DNA of 64,000 nucleotides from Candidatus Legionella polyplacis (GTDB lineage: Bacteria > Pseudomonadota > Gammaproteobacteria > Legionellales > Legionellaceae), in NCBI RefSeq assembly GCF_037013735.1, contig NZ_CP135136.1, positions 186,001 to 250,000 of the forward strand. The letters run 5' to 3'. The notes beneath the pieces are model-generated. The model worked only from the letters and a program-made list of their open reading frames with translations, was not told where the DNA came from and did not search any database. This document shows, in pieces, positions 47,318-57,361 of the stretch (positions within the stretch are counted from its first letter, which is position 1; each line of letters begins with the position of its first letter). The position numbers and the translations under genes were made by a program.

Positions 47318-48703
47318 ATGAATAAAACTCGAAAAGAACATGATAGCATTGGAACAATTCAAGTGCCTTCATCAAAATATTGGGGCGCTCAAACACAAAG
47401 ATCCATAGAAAATTTTAATATTGGCACAGAAATTATGCCACACGAAGTCATACATGCATTTGGAATATTAAAAAAAGCATCAGCATTAGCCAATTATGAA
47501 TTAGGAAAATTAAATAAAGAAAAAACAGAACTCATTGTAAAAATATCTGAAGAAATTATTTCCGGATCACTAAATGATCACTTCCCATTGAAAGTATGGC
47601 AAACAGGAAGTGGAACACACTCCAATATGAATATTAATGAAGTTATTTCTAATAGAGCAAAAGAAATTATTGGAAATATAAAAAGTAATAAAAATATTAT
47701 TCATCCAAACGATGACGTAAATATGTCACAATCATCGAATGATACATTTCCAACAGCTATGCATATTGCCTCAGTCATTATATTACAAACAAAACTTATA
47801 CCAATTTTAAAACAACTTCATAACGAACTCCATAAAAAACAAAAAAAATTTAAAAACATTATCAAAATAGGAAGAACTCATTTACAAGATGCTATTCCAA
47901 TGACACTAGGACAAGAATTTTCTGGATACGTACATCAAGTACTTTCTTGTATAAAGAGAATAAATAAAACTCTTCCAGAATTATACCAAATAGCTATTGG
48001 TGGAACAGCAATAGGTACAGGATACAATGCACCAAAAAAATTTTCTAAAATAGCTTCAAATTATATTGCAAAAATAACAAAAATCCCATTTATTCCAGCA
48101 AAAAATAAATTTTCTTCATTATCTTCACATGAACCAATAGTGATCGTACATAGTGTACTTAAAACATTAGCATGTGCATTAATAAAAATCGCTAATGATA
48201 TACGATGGCTATCATCAGGACCAAGATGTGGAATAGGAGAATTAATGCTTCCAGAAAACGAACCAGGATCATCGATAATGCCCGGGAAAATAAACCCTAC
48301 ACAATGCGAAGCATTAATAATGGTATGTATTCAAGTTTTAGGAAATGACAATACAATCTCTTTTGCAGCAAGCCAAGGAAACTTTGAATTAAACGTATGT
48401 AAGCCCCTTATAATTTATAATTTTATACAATCTGTTAATCTTTTATCCGATGCATGCTTATCTTTTAAAAAACTCTGTATTAAAAAAATCAAACCAAACC
48501 ACCAAAAAATAAATCAACACGTACAAAATTCTCTAATGTTAGTTACAGCTTTAAATCAACATATTGGTTACGATAATGCAGCAAAAATAGCAAGAACAGC
48601 TTATGAAAATAATCTTTCTCTAAAAGAAGCATCAACTAAATTAAATATTTTAACAAAAAATAAATTTAAACAATATGTAAACCCAAAAAAAATGATTCGT
48701 TAA
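47318..48703 (+). CDS. fumC: Fumarate hydratase class II
   Basis: FumC hydrates fumarate to malate in the TCA cycle. It is the oxygen-stable, iron-free class. The 461-residue protein has [12 protein letters not shown] near residue 93, [17 protein letters not shown] near residue 130, [17 protein letters not shown] near residue 184, and the signature [13 protein letters not shown] near residue 317, which includes the catalytic serine. Length is normal. It follows gcvPB by 176 bp and is convergent with dnaB. Confidence 0.97.
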   Translation: MNKTRKEHDSIGTIQVPSSKYWGAQTQRSIENFNIGTEIMPHEVIHAFGILKKASALANYELGKLNKEKTELIVKISEEIISGSLNDHFPLKVWQTGSGTHSNMNINEVISNRAKEIIGNIKSNKNIIHPNDDVNMSQSSNDTFPTAMHIASVIILQTKLIPILKQLHNELHKKQKKFKNIIKIGRTHLQDAIPMTLGQEFSGYVHQVLSCIKRINKTLPELYQIAIGGTAIGTGYNAPKKFSKIASNYIAKITKIPFIPAKNKFSSLSSHEPIVIVHSVLKTLACALIKIANDIRWLSSGPRCGIGELMLPENEPGSSIMPGKINPTQCEALIMVCIQVLGNDNTISFAASQGNFELNVCKPLIIYNFIQSVNLLSDACLSFKKLCIKKIKPNHQKINQHVQNSLMLVTALNQHIGYDNAAKIARTAYENNLSLKEASTKLNILTKNKFKQYVNPKKMIR

Positions 48704-48783
48704 AAAATAAATCGTATATAAAAAACAATTTATAACAATTAATATTAAAGATATACAATTTTTATTGTATAAAAAAACAGATA

Positions 48784-50148
48784 TTAATTATTAAAAAATA
48801 AATCTTCAAATCTTGTATACTGTCCCAAAAACGCAACCTTTACCTTTCCAATAGGCCCATTACGTTGTTTAGCAATAATAATTTCAGCAATACCTTTATC
48901 TGGACTATTTTCTCTATAAACCTCATCACGATAAATAAAATAAATTATATCTGCATCTTGTTCAATTGCACCAGATTCACGCAAATCAGACATAATAGGC
49001 CTTTTGTCATACCTTTGTTCTAAACTTCTGTTTAACTGAGATAAAGCAATAATTGGAACATTCAATTCCTTAGCTAAAGATTTTAGACTTCTAGAAATCT
49101 CAGAAATTTCTGCAGTACGACTATCCATTCTAAATCCAGGAATCTTCATAAGTTGTATGTAATCTATAATAATCAACCCAATAGATTCTTGATCCTTTAT
49201 TAATCTTCTAGAACGAGCACGAATCTCTACAGGACTTAAAGCAGGAGTTTCATCAATATATAAAGGAACTTCTGAGAGCAAATTTACTGTAGAAATAACT
49301 CTTGGCCAATCTTGCTTATCAAGTTTTCCAGTTCTTAACTTATGTTGATCAATCCTAGCTAAAGAAGATATCATTCTTATGATAATTGAATCAGAAGGCA
49401 TTTCCATTGAAAATACCAAAACAGGTTTTTTATTTTGTATAACTACATGTTCCGCAATATTCATAGCTAAAGCAGTTTTCCCCATCGATGGTCTACCAGC
49501 TACAATAATAAAATTAGAGGACTGTAAACCAGAAGTCTTTTCATCTAAATCACTCAATCCAGTAGATAATCCAGTTATTTTCTTATTGCTACCATATAAA
49601 TTATTTAACTTTTTCATTGTTTTAGATAAAACAATTTTTATATTTTCTGGACCTCCTTTTCTTGAAGTCTGATTAGCAATAGAAAAAATTTTTGTTTCTG
49701 CAAAATCTAAAAGATCATTAATATTTTTTTCTCCAAGATTATAAGAAAAATTAGCAATCTCATTTGCAACTTCTATTAATTGACGTTGAACTGATTTTTC
49801 CCTAACAATATTAACATAAGCAAAAATATTTGTTACACCAGGTATTCCATTCACCAATTCAAATAAATAAGATTCACCACCAATATAATCTAATTTATTT
49901 ATTGATTTTAACATGTCAATTAAAGTAACTATATCAACTGGATGATTTTTTTTTATTAATTCAGATATAGATCTATATAATATACAATGCTCATTACGAT
50001 AAAAATCTGTTTCACATAACTTTAAATGAATATCATTCCATATTTGATTATCTAAAATTAATCCACCCAAAATACCTTGTTCAGCTTCAAAAGAATATGG
50101 CAAAGACTTGCAGTTTTTAAATAACTCTTTTTTAAAGTCTATTATCAT
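48784..50148 (-). CDS. dnaB: Replicative DNA helicase DnaB
   Basis: DnaB is the hexameric 5'-3' helicase at the replication fork. The 454-residue protein has the N-terminal DnaB domain with the conserved PYSFEAEQGILGGL near residue 17, and a RecA-like ATPase domain with Walker A GRPSMGKT near residue 218. Walker B is LIIIDYIQLM near residue 328, and the arginine-rich LSQLNRSLEQRYDKRP lies in parts near residue 369. No intein is present. Length is normal. The typical upstream ribosomal protein genes are not adjacent; a 584 bp empty spacer is found instead. Confidence 0.97.
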   Translation of the reverse strand: MIIDFKKELFKNCKSLPYSFEAEQGILGGLILDNQIWNDIHLKLCETDFYRNEHCILYRSISELIKKNHPVDIVTLIDMLKSINKLDYIGGESYLFELVNGIPGVTNIFAYVNIVREKSVQRQLIEVANEIANFSYNLGEKNINDLLDFAETKIFSIANQTSRKGGPENIKIVLSKTMKKLNNLYGSNKKITGLSTGLSDLDEKTSGLQSSNFIIVAGRPSMGKTALAMNIAEHVVIQNKKPVLVFSMEMPSDSIIIRMISSLARIDQHKLRTGKLDKQDWPRVISTVNLLSEVPLYIDETPALSPVEIRARSRRLIKDQESIGLIIIDYIQLMKIPGFRMDSRTAEISEISRSLKSLAKELNVPIIALSQLNRSLEQRYDKRPIMSDLRESGAIEQDADIIYFIYRDEVYRENSPDKGIAEIIIAKQRNGPIGKVKVAFLGQYTRFEDLFFNN

Positions 50149-50732
50149 TTCTAATAAAAATCCTAAAATTTTAAAAAAAAATATTACGTTTAATCACATT
50201 TGATAAAATTGTTTTAACCAAAATTACATTAAACAATATTAATTATCTTAAAATAATAAAATAATTAAAAAACTAAACTTTAACAAAAACTTATTAAATG
50301 AAATATTATTTTTTTTAAATATAAAACATTTAATTAATAAATTATTATTAATTCATCTATCAAAAAAAAATAATACAATAATCATATTTAACATTTTATC
50401 CTATATTAATTAATATATTTTAAATACACATTTAAATATACTAAAATTTTAGTAATTAACGATTATTAAATATTACAATGTTAATTTATATAACTAAAAT
50501 ATTACAATTATAAAATTTTAAAATTCTAATAAACCTCATCTTAATAGTATATAAAAAAACCTTAAAAAGGATAAGTTAAAACAATATTTTGATTTAACAA
50601 CAATATTACTTATAAATAAATATATAAAATTTTATGTAAAAACTTAAAAAGATAATAAAAATTAATTTTATTTGTATTCAATAAATAAAAATATAAAATA
50701 TAATTATTAAAAATTTATAAACTTGAAAATCT
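50149..50732. other. Longest empty spacer (584 bp), dnaB/nadE divergent
   Basis: No open frame of useful length on either strand, no RNA gene and no clear repeat is visible. The stretch is extremely A/T-rich. It must hold the promoters of dnaB and nadE. In many relatives rplI (about 450 bp) lies directly upstream of dnaB, so a decayed rplI is possible, but I see no recognisable remnant. Confidence 0.45.
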
Positions 50733-52331
50733 ATGAATCAAATCAAAGCACTAATATCACAAATAAATCCAATAATAGGATCTATTTATTATAACACCAA
50801 AAAAATTATTAATATCATTGAAGCCAAACAAAATTACTATGATATTATTATTTTTCCAGAACTTGCTATAACTGGATATACAATAAACGAACTACTTACA
50901 AAAAAAGAATTTCACAAACATATCTTTGATAGTTTAAATAATATTTGTACTAAAACAAAAAAATGTTACATAATTATTGGACATCCTTTATTAAGAAATA
51001 AAAAATGTTTTAACACCATATCAATATTTTATAAAAAATCATGTATTGCTACTTATCACAAACAATATTTAAATAACAAAATTTCATCTAATGAAACACA
51101 ATATTTTGTAAATGGAAAAAATAAATTACTAACTATAACAATTAAAAAAAATTCATTTGGAATATGTACATTTGATGATTTAAAATATAAAAAAATAGAA
51201 CAAAAAAATATTATTAATAAAGTTGACACTTTAATTTGTTTAAATGCCTCATATTTTGAAATAAATAAATCCAATCATAGAGAAAAATTATTAAAAAAAT
51301 ATGCAAAATATTTTAAAACATCAATAATATATATTAATCAAGTAGGAGGACAAGATGAATTTATATTTGATGGACAATCAATAGTTTTTAACAATCAAGG
51401 TAATATATGTACAAGACTACCAACATTTAAAGAATGTCTACAAACAATAATTATAAATAAAAAAAATATAAAAGGAAAAATATACCCATCTCTAGAAAGC
51501 AATTCAATTATTTATCAAGCTTTAGTAAACGGGGTACATGATTACATTAAAAAAAATAATTTTCCTGGAGCATTAATAGGATTATCTGGAGGAATAGATT
51601 CTGCGTTAACACTATCTATTGCCTATGACGCAATTGGACCAAAATATATAAAAACTATACTTATGCCATCTCAATATACATTAAAAACTAGTCTAATTGA
51701 TGCTAGAAAACAATCAAAAATATTAGGAATAAAACATACTACAATATATATAAAATCAATATTTAAAAAATTTTTAAACATTTTTCACAGAATTTTTAAA
51801 AAAATAGAAAAAAATATCGTACAAGAAAATATACAATCAAGAATCAGAAATATATTAATGATGGGAATATCAAATAAGACAGGAAAACTTCTATTAAATA
51901 CTAGTAACAAAAGTGAAATTGCTGTAGGGTATTCTACTCTATATGGAGATATGTCAGGTGGATTTTCAGTGTTAAAAGACGTATTAAAAACTCAAATTTA
52001 TTCTTTAGCTAAATACCGTAATAACATATCGTATGTTATTCCAAATCGGATTATATATAAAAAACCATCAGCGGAACTTATGTACAATCAATATGACCAA
52101 GATATCTTACCACAATATTCTACTTTAGATTGTATTCTTCAACAATACATAGAAAAAAATAAATCTATCAATGAAATAATAAAAATGGGATTTTCACCAA
52201 TAGAAATAAATTATATTTTATATCTAATAAAACGTAATGAATATAAAAGAAAGCAATCACCTCCAGGAATTAAAATAAGCACAAAAACATTTGGAATAGA
52301 TTGGAACATACCATTAACCTTAGTTAAATAA
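50733..52331 (+). CDS. nadE: Glutamine-dependent NAD+ synthetase
   Basis: NadE amidates nicotinic acid adenine dinucleotide to NAD+, using ammonia that its own N-terminal glutaminase releases. The 532-residue protein has a nitrilase-like N-terminal domain with the catalytic glutamate in FPELAITGY near residue 42, lysine in YHKQYLNN near 110, and cysteine in FGICTFDD near 145. The C-terminal synthetase domain carries the PP-loop LSGGIDSALTL near residue 286 and TSNKSEIAVGY near 390. Length is normal for the two-domain form. Its product supports the large NADH dehydrogenase encoded in this window. Confidence 0.96.
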   Translation: MNQIKALISQINPIIGSIYYNTKKIINIIEAKQNYYDIIIFPELAITGYTINELLTKKEFHKHIFDSLNNICTKTKKCYIIIGHPLLRNKKCFNTISIFYKKSCIATYHKQYLNNKISSNETQYFVNGKNKLLTITIKKNSFGICTFDDLKYKKIEQKNIINKVDTLICLNASYFEINKSNHREKLLKKYAKYFKTSIIYINQVGGQDEFIFDGQSIVFNNQGNICTRLPTFKECLQTIIINKKNIKGKIYPSLESNSIIYQALVNGVHDYIKKNNFPGALIGLSGGIDSALTLSIAYDAIGPKYIKTILMPSQYTLKTSLIDARKQSKILGIKHTTIYIKSIFKKFLNIFHRIFKKIEKNIVQENIQSRIRNILMMGISNKTGKLLLNTSNKSEIAVGYSTLYGDMSGGFSVLKDVLKTQIYSLAKYRNNISYVIPNRIIYKKPSAELMYNQYDQDILPQYSTLDCILQQYIEKNKSINEIIKMGFSPIEINYILYLIKRNEYKRKQSPPGIKISTKTFGIDWNIPLTLVK

Positions 52332-52350
52332 TATTTAAAAACAAATAAAA

Positions 52351-52380
52351 AAACACAATTCTTTATAATATATTGTGTTT
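52351..52380. terminator. Possible terminator hairpin after nadE
   Basis: A 9-bp perfect stem (AAACACAAT paired with ATTGTGTTT) encloses a 12-nt loop and starts 20 bp past the nadE stop. On the plus strand it is not followed by a T run; on the minus strand it is, but no minus-strand gene ends here. It may act on the nadE transcript as an RNA-stabilising hairpin. Confidence 0.35.
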
Positions 52381-52464
52381 ATAAAAAACATTTTAAACTT
52401 TATAAAAATTATATATTTATCCAAAATAAATAAAATAATTTTATAAATCAAAACGAAATTTATA

Positions 52465-53154
52465 ATGAAAAAGAACTATCTCATCATACCATCAATACTT
52501 TCAGCAAACCCTATTTGTCTAAAAAAAGAAATTAAAAAAATTATAAAAACCAAAACTCAAATGATTCATATTGATATTACAGACAATCATTATGTTCAAA
52601 ATCTTACTTTTGGATTTTCTACATGTCAAGCAATCAGAAAAAATTTTCCAACAATAAAGTTAGACATACATTTAATGGCACAACCTAAAAAAAATTTAAT
52701 TTCCTCTATGCTTAAAATAAAAGCTAATCGAATCACTATACATATAGACTCTACTATTCATATTGAAGATATCATAAATACAATAAAAAAACATTGTAAA
52801 ATAGGAATTGCTTTAAATCCTGCACATTCTCCTTTACAAATAAAAAAATACTTTAACAATATTGATTATGTAATAATTATGTCCGTAAACCCAGGATTTC
52901 CAAATCAAAAATTTATACCAAAAACAAAAAATAAAATTAAATGGATAAAAAAAAACTTTCCTAAATTAACCATTTGTGTGGATGGAGGAGTAAATATTCA
53001 TAATATTTTATCATTAGCAAAACATGGTGCTAAACAATTTATTATTGGAAATACTATATTTTCCAGATCAAATTACAATGAAATTATTTCTAATCTATAT
53101 AAAAAATTATATACACTAAAACCTTATCATATCAATAAAAATATCATTAAATAA
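52465..53154 (+). CDS. rpe: Ribulose-phosphate 3-epimerase
   Basis: Rpe interconverts ribulose 5-phosphate and xylulose 5-phosphate in the pentose phosphate pathway, linked here to ribose 5-phosphate supply for Prs. The 229-residue TIM-barrel protein has PSILSANP near residue 9, the metal ligands in IHIDITDNHYV near residue 36 and LDIHLMA near residue 68, IIMSVNPGFPNQKF near residue 136, and VDGGVN near residue 174. Length is normal. It follows nadE by 133 bp. Confidence 0.96.
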   Translation: MKKNYLIIPSILSANPICLKKEIKKIIKTKTQMIHIDITDNHYVQNLTFGFSTCQAIRKNFPTIKLDIHLMAQPKKNLISSMLKIKANRITIHIDSTIHIEDIINTIKKHCKIGIALNPAHSPLQIKKYFNNIDYVIIMSVNPGFPNQKFIPKTKNKIKWIKKNFPKLTICVDGGVNIHNILSLAKHGAKQFIIGNTIFSRSNYNEIISNLYKKLYTLKPYHINKNIIK

Positions 53155-53342
53155 AAATTAATAAAAACTTGACTATATGTTTAAAAAAACAAATATAATT
53201 CTTTTAAAATAAAATCATTACATAAAAACATTTTTACAATAAATTATAAATTACAAATATTTAAACATTTTTAAAAAATATTATATACTAAATTCAATTT
53301 ATACTACGTAAAAATATAAAACTTTGAACAAAGGAATAATAT

Positions 53343-56039
53343 ATGAAAGAAAAAAAAAATTTCTTTTCAAGAATATCACAATTATCCAATAACAATAAAA
53401 CTTATCATTTCTTTGATATCAAAAAAATAGAAAATCTATATCAAATGGATATTAATAAATTACCTTTTTCACTAAAAATAATTTTAGAAAATTTATTACG
53501 TTTTCAAGATAAAAACCCTAATATATCACAAGATATTAAAGAAATTTTTAATTGGACAAAAAATAAAACATCTAAACATGAAATTCCTTTTTTTCCCACA
53601 AGAGTTCTTATGCAAGATTTCACAGGTATACCTACATTAATTGACTTAATTACAATACAAGAAACATTATCAAATATAAAAAAAAATACAAAAAAAATAC
53701 TATCATTTTCCATTCCAACTGATCTCATAATAGATCACTCAATAACTGTTAATTCATATAAATCACTTAATTCAATAAATATTAACGAATATATTGAAGC
53801 AAAACAAAATAAAGAAAGATATAAATTTTTAAAATGGGCAAAAAAAAGATTTTCAAACTTCCATATAATTCCACCTGGAACAGGAATTTGTCATCAAATC
53901 AACTTAGAATATTTAGCAAAAATTGTATGGACAAAGCAAATAAACAACAAATTATTTGCTTTTCCAGACTCAGTTATAGGAACAGATTCACATACAACTA
54001 TGATTAATTCGCTAGGAATACTTGGATGGGGGGTTGGAGGCATTGAAGCAGAAACAGCAATACTAGGATATCCTATATCAATTACTATACCAGAAATCAT
54101 TGGAATAAAAATAATTGGAAAACTAAATGATAAAATTACATCAACAGATATAGCATTAACAATTACAAACATTTTAAGAAAAAAAGAAGTGGTTGGAAAA
54201 TTTATTGAATTTTATGGGCCAAGCCTTTCATATTTATCTGTTCCAGACCGAGCTACTATTTCTAATATGGCTCCAGAATATGGAGCAACTTGTGCAATCT
54301 TTCCTATAGATCAAGAAACCTTAAACTATTTATCTTTAACAAGAAATAATAAAGATCTAATAAATTTAGTAAAAAACTATTGTAAATCACAAAAACTATG
54401 GTATGAAAATAATATAGAAGAACCAATATATACTAATTCTATCACTATAAATCTTTCTACCATCAACACATCTATATCAGGTCCAAAAAGACCAGAAGAT
54501 CTAAACTCATTAAAATCCTCTTCAACAACATTATATAACTATATAAAAAAAATAAATAATAATAACATTATTAAATCTTATCCCGTAAAAAATCAATCAT
54601 ATTTCTTAAAACATGGTCATATAATAATTGCAGCTATAACTAGCTGCACAAATACATCTAATCCTTTTTCTATGATAACCGCAGGAATATTAGCTAAAAA
54701 CGCAATAAATAAAGGATTAAGTAGCCAACCATGGGTCAAAACATCCTTTGCACCAGGATCTAAAGTAGTAACAAAATACTTACAACAAATGAACTTACAA
54801 ACTTATTTAGATAAATTAGGTTTCTCTATTGTAGGATATGGATGTACAACTTGTATTGGAAATACAGGTCCAATACCTAAAGAAATTACACAAACTATTC
54901 AAAATAATAACATTATTGCTTGTTCAGTATTATCAGGGAATAGAAACTTTGAGGGAAGAATACATCCATTAATTAAGATGAATTGGTTATGTTCTCCACC
55001 TCTTGTAATTGCATATGCTCTATGCGGATCAATGCTTATCGATTTATCAACAAGTCCAATAGGATTAAATAAAAATGGAAATAAAATCTACTTAAAAGAT
55101 ATATGGCCAAGCAAAAATGAAATTTTATCAAAAATAAAAAATATTAATAATGATATATTTCATAAAGAATATATTAATATATATGAAGGCAATAATCAAT
55201 GGAATTCTATACAATATGACAATATTAATACTAATAATAATTATCAATGGTCAAAATCATCTACATACATTCAAAAATCACCTTTTTTAAAAAATTACTC
55301 ATTATCTTACAAAAAACCTCACGATACCAACATAGAAAATGCATATATTTTAGCTATATTCGGAGATTCCATTACTACAGATCATATATCACCAGCAGGA
55401 TCCATACCATTTAACTCACCAGCTGGAAAATACCTTTCATCCAAAGGGATAAAAGAAGAAAATTTTAACTCTTATGGGTCAAGAAGAGGAAATCATAACA
55501 TAATGATTAGAGGAACATTTTCAAATACTAGAATACAAAACGAAATCATTCCTAATATATTAGGTGGATTCACAAAACATATTCCATCTAATCAAATTAT
55601 GTCTATATATGAAGCTTCTAAAATATACAAAAAAAATAAACAAAATTTAATTTTAATTGCTGGAAAAAATTATGGAACAGGATCTTCAAGAGACTGGGCA
55701 GCAAAAGGAACATCACTATTAGGAATCAAAGCAGTAATCGCAGAAAGTTTTGAAAGAATTCATCGTTCAAATTTAATAGGCATGGGAGTTCTTCCATTAC
55801 AATTTATAAATAAAACAAACAGATTGACATTAAAACTAAATGGAAAAGAAAGAATATCTATATATATAGAATCTAATATAAAACCAAATGACCTAATAAA
55901 AACAATAATAAAATATCCAAATAATAAAATAAAAATTATTAATCTTATTTGTAGAATAGATACTATAAACGAACTAAATTTTTATTTAAACGGAGGAATT
56001 TTAAAATATGTTCTTAAAAATTATCTAAACAGCAAATAA
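53343..56039 (+). CDS. acnA: Aconitate hydratase A
   Basis: AcnA isomerises citrate to isocitrate in the TCA cycle through a 4Fe-4S cluster. The 898-residue protein has VIGTDSHTTMINSLG near residue 212, the cluster cysteines in AAITSCTNTSNP near residue 432 and GYGCTTCIGNTGP near residue 499, and the C-terminal swivel domain with FGDSITTDHISPAGS near residue 677 and YGTGSSRDWAAKG near residue 777. A clear AAGGA ribosome binding site lies seven bases before the ATG. Length is normal for the AcnA/IRP family. Confidence 0.97.
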   Translation: MKEKKNFFSRISQLSNNNKTYHFFDIKKIENLYQMDINKLPFSLKIILENLLRFQDKNPNISQDIKEIFNWTKNKTSKHEIPFFPTRVLMQDFTGIPTLIDLITIQETLSNIKKNTKKILSFSIPTDLIIDHSITVNSYKSLNSININEYIEAKQNKERYKFLKWAKKRFSNFHIIPPGTGICHQINLEYLAKIVWTKQINNKLFAFPDSVIGTDSHTTMINSLGILGWGVGGIEAETAILGYPISITIPEIIGIKIIGKLNDKITSTDIALTITNILRKKEVVGKFIEFYGPSLSYLSVPDRATISNMAPEYGATCAIFPIDQETLNYLSLTRNNKDLINLVKNYCKSQKLWYENNIEEPIYTNSITINLSTINTSISGPKRPEDLNSLKSSSTTLYNYIKKINNNNIIKSYPVKNQSYFLKHGHIIIAAITSCTNTSNPFSMITAGILAKNAINKGLSSQPWVKTSFAPGSKVVTKYLQQMNLQTYLDKLGFSIVGYGCTTCIGNTGPIPKEITQTIQNNNIIACSVLSGNRNFEGRIHPLIKMNWLCSPPLVIAYALCGSMLIDLSTSPIGLNKNGNKIYLKDIWPSKNEILSKIKNINNDIFHKEYINIYEGNNQWNSIQYDNINTNNNYQWSKSSTYIQKSPFLKNYSLSYKKPHDTNIENAYILAIFGDSITTDHISPAGSIPFNSPAGKYLSSKGIKEENFNSYGSRRGNHNIMIRGTFSNTRIQNEIIPNILGGFTKHIPSNQIMSIYEASKIYKKNKQNLILIAGKNYGTGSSRDWAAKGTSLLGIKAVIAESFERIHRSNLIGMGVLPLQFINKTNRLTLKLNGKERISIYIESNIKPNDLIKTIIKYPNNKIKIINLICRIDTINELNFYLNGGILKYVLKNYLNSK

Positions 56040-56113
56040 TCGTTTTGAAATATTTTATTTCATAAAATAATTAAATATTTGTAAATTTTAACAAAATTTT
56101 CAATCAAATTACA

Positions 56114-56186
56114 GCCGTTGTAGCTCAGTTGGTAGAGCAATTAATTCGTAATTAATAGGTCCACAGTTCAACTCTGTGCAACGGCA
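56114..56186 (+). tRNA. tRNA-Thr (anticodon CGT)
   Basis: A complete cloverleaf is seen with acceptor stem GCCGTTG/CAACGGC, D arm GCTCAGTTGGTAGAGC, anticodon stem ATTAA/TTAAT with loop TTCGTAA giving CGT, and T arm CACAGTTCAACTCTGTG. The discriminator is A. No CCA is encoded. CGT reads only ACG, a rare codon in a genome of this composition, which makes its retention notable. Confidence 0.95.
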
Positions 56187-56332
56187 TTTTTACATATTTT
56201 ATATTCTAAAAATCTTAATAATCATGTTGAATAAACATAAATAAAACAATTACATAATTCACTATTCATTTCTTTAATTTATTAAAAAATAAAATTATTT
56301 TTCAAATAAAAATACAATACTTTTTAAAATAT

Positions 56333-57235
56333 TTAATAACTTATTTCTTGTTTTACAGCTTTTAGTATAATTAAAGCTTGATTCATTTCATCAACATCAT
56401 GCGTTCTAATTATACTTACTCCTTGCAAAATCGAGAGTATAGACATTACAATACTACCTATCAAACGTTCATTAACTAACTTATTCAACAATATACCTAA
56501 TGTAGACTTTCTTGATAAACCAATTAAAATTGGTAAATTATATTTAGAAAACTTATTAAGACTATTTATAATTCTTAAATTATCTTTAACGGACTTATTG
56601 AAACCAAAACCAGGATCGATAATTAAATTTTTTCTTTGTATACCCACATTGATGCAATCAGCAATTTTTTGTTCGAAAAAACAATCTATATCATCTACAA
56701 TATCTTTTTTACCACTATTTATATTAATAAAATCATCTAAAATCACATTATTATGATAGTCAATATCATTATGATAACCTGAAAAACCATGCATTAAACA
56801 AACTGGAATATTAATAGATGATACAAATTTTAAAGAATCCTTATTAGATAAAGAACTAACATCATTAATAAAAGAAGCTCCAGCTAACAATGCCTCGTAC
56901 ATAACCACTAATTTTGTTGTATCAATTGAAATACATATATCACTTTTAGATCTAATTTTTTTAATTACTGGTATTACTCTACTCAACTCTTCATCAACAC
57001 TTATAGGTGTATATCCAGGTCTAGTTGATTCACCACCTATATCAATTATATCCACACCTTTAGAAATCATATAGAATGCATGTTCAACAGCACTTTGAAT
57101 ATCAAGAAATTTTCCACCATCAAAGAAAGAATCTGAAGTTACATTCAATATTCCCATAATTAAGGGATATACCAATGAATTATAATTTCTTTTCCCATAA
57201 CTAATACGCCAATTTTCAAATTCTTCAGCATTCAT
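56333..57235 (-). CDS. folP: Dihydropteroate synthase
   Basis: FolP joins p-aminobenzoate to hydroxymethyl-dihydropterin diphosphate in folate synthesis. The 300-residue TIM-barrel protein has the signature segments MGILNVTSDSFFDGGKF near residue 27 and DIGGESTRPGY near residue 64, ISIDTTK near 100, and LIDPGFGFNKS near residue 205. It begins with a 20-residue leader before the first conserved strand. It follows ftsH by 126 bp in the conserved order rlmE-ftsH-folP. The usual next gene, glmM, is absent. Confidence 0.96.
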   Translation of the reverse strand: MNAEEFENWRISYGKRNYNSLVYPLIMGILNVTSDSFFDGGKFLDIQSAVEHAFYMISKGVDIIDIGGESTRPGYTPISVDEELSRVIPVIKKIRSKSDICISIDTTKLVVMYEALLAGASFINDVSSLSNKDSLKFVSSINIPVCLMHGFSGYHNDIDYHNNVILDDFININSGKKDIVDDIDCFFEQKIADCINVGIQRKNLIIDPGFGFNKSVKDNLRIINSLNKFSKYNLPILIGLSRKSTLGILLNKLVNERLIGSIVMSILSILQGVSIIRTHDVDEMNQALIILKAVKQEISY

Positions 57236-57361
57236 ATAACATCATTTTATAACTTTAAATAAAATAGATATATAAAAAAAAACTATAAAAAATCGTTCTA
57301 AAGACATATCTCTTATATAAGAACCTTATTTAATAACCAAATTAAATAATTTATTTATATA

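Noticed and set aside
48752-48771. Hairpin TATACAAT/ATTGTATA between fumC and dnaB
   Set aside because: It lies at the right place for a bidirectional terminator, but neither strand has a T run after the stem. On minus the T run comes before it.
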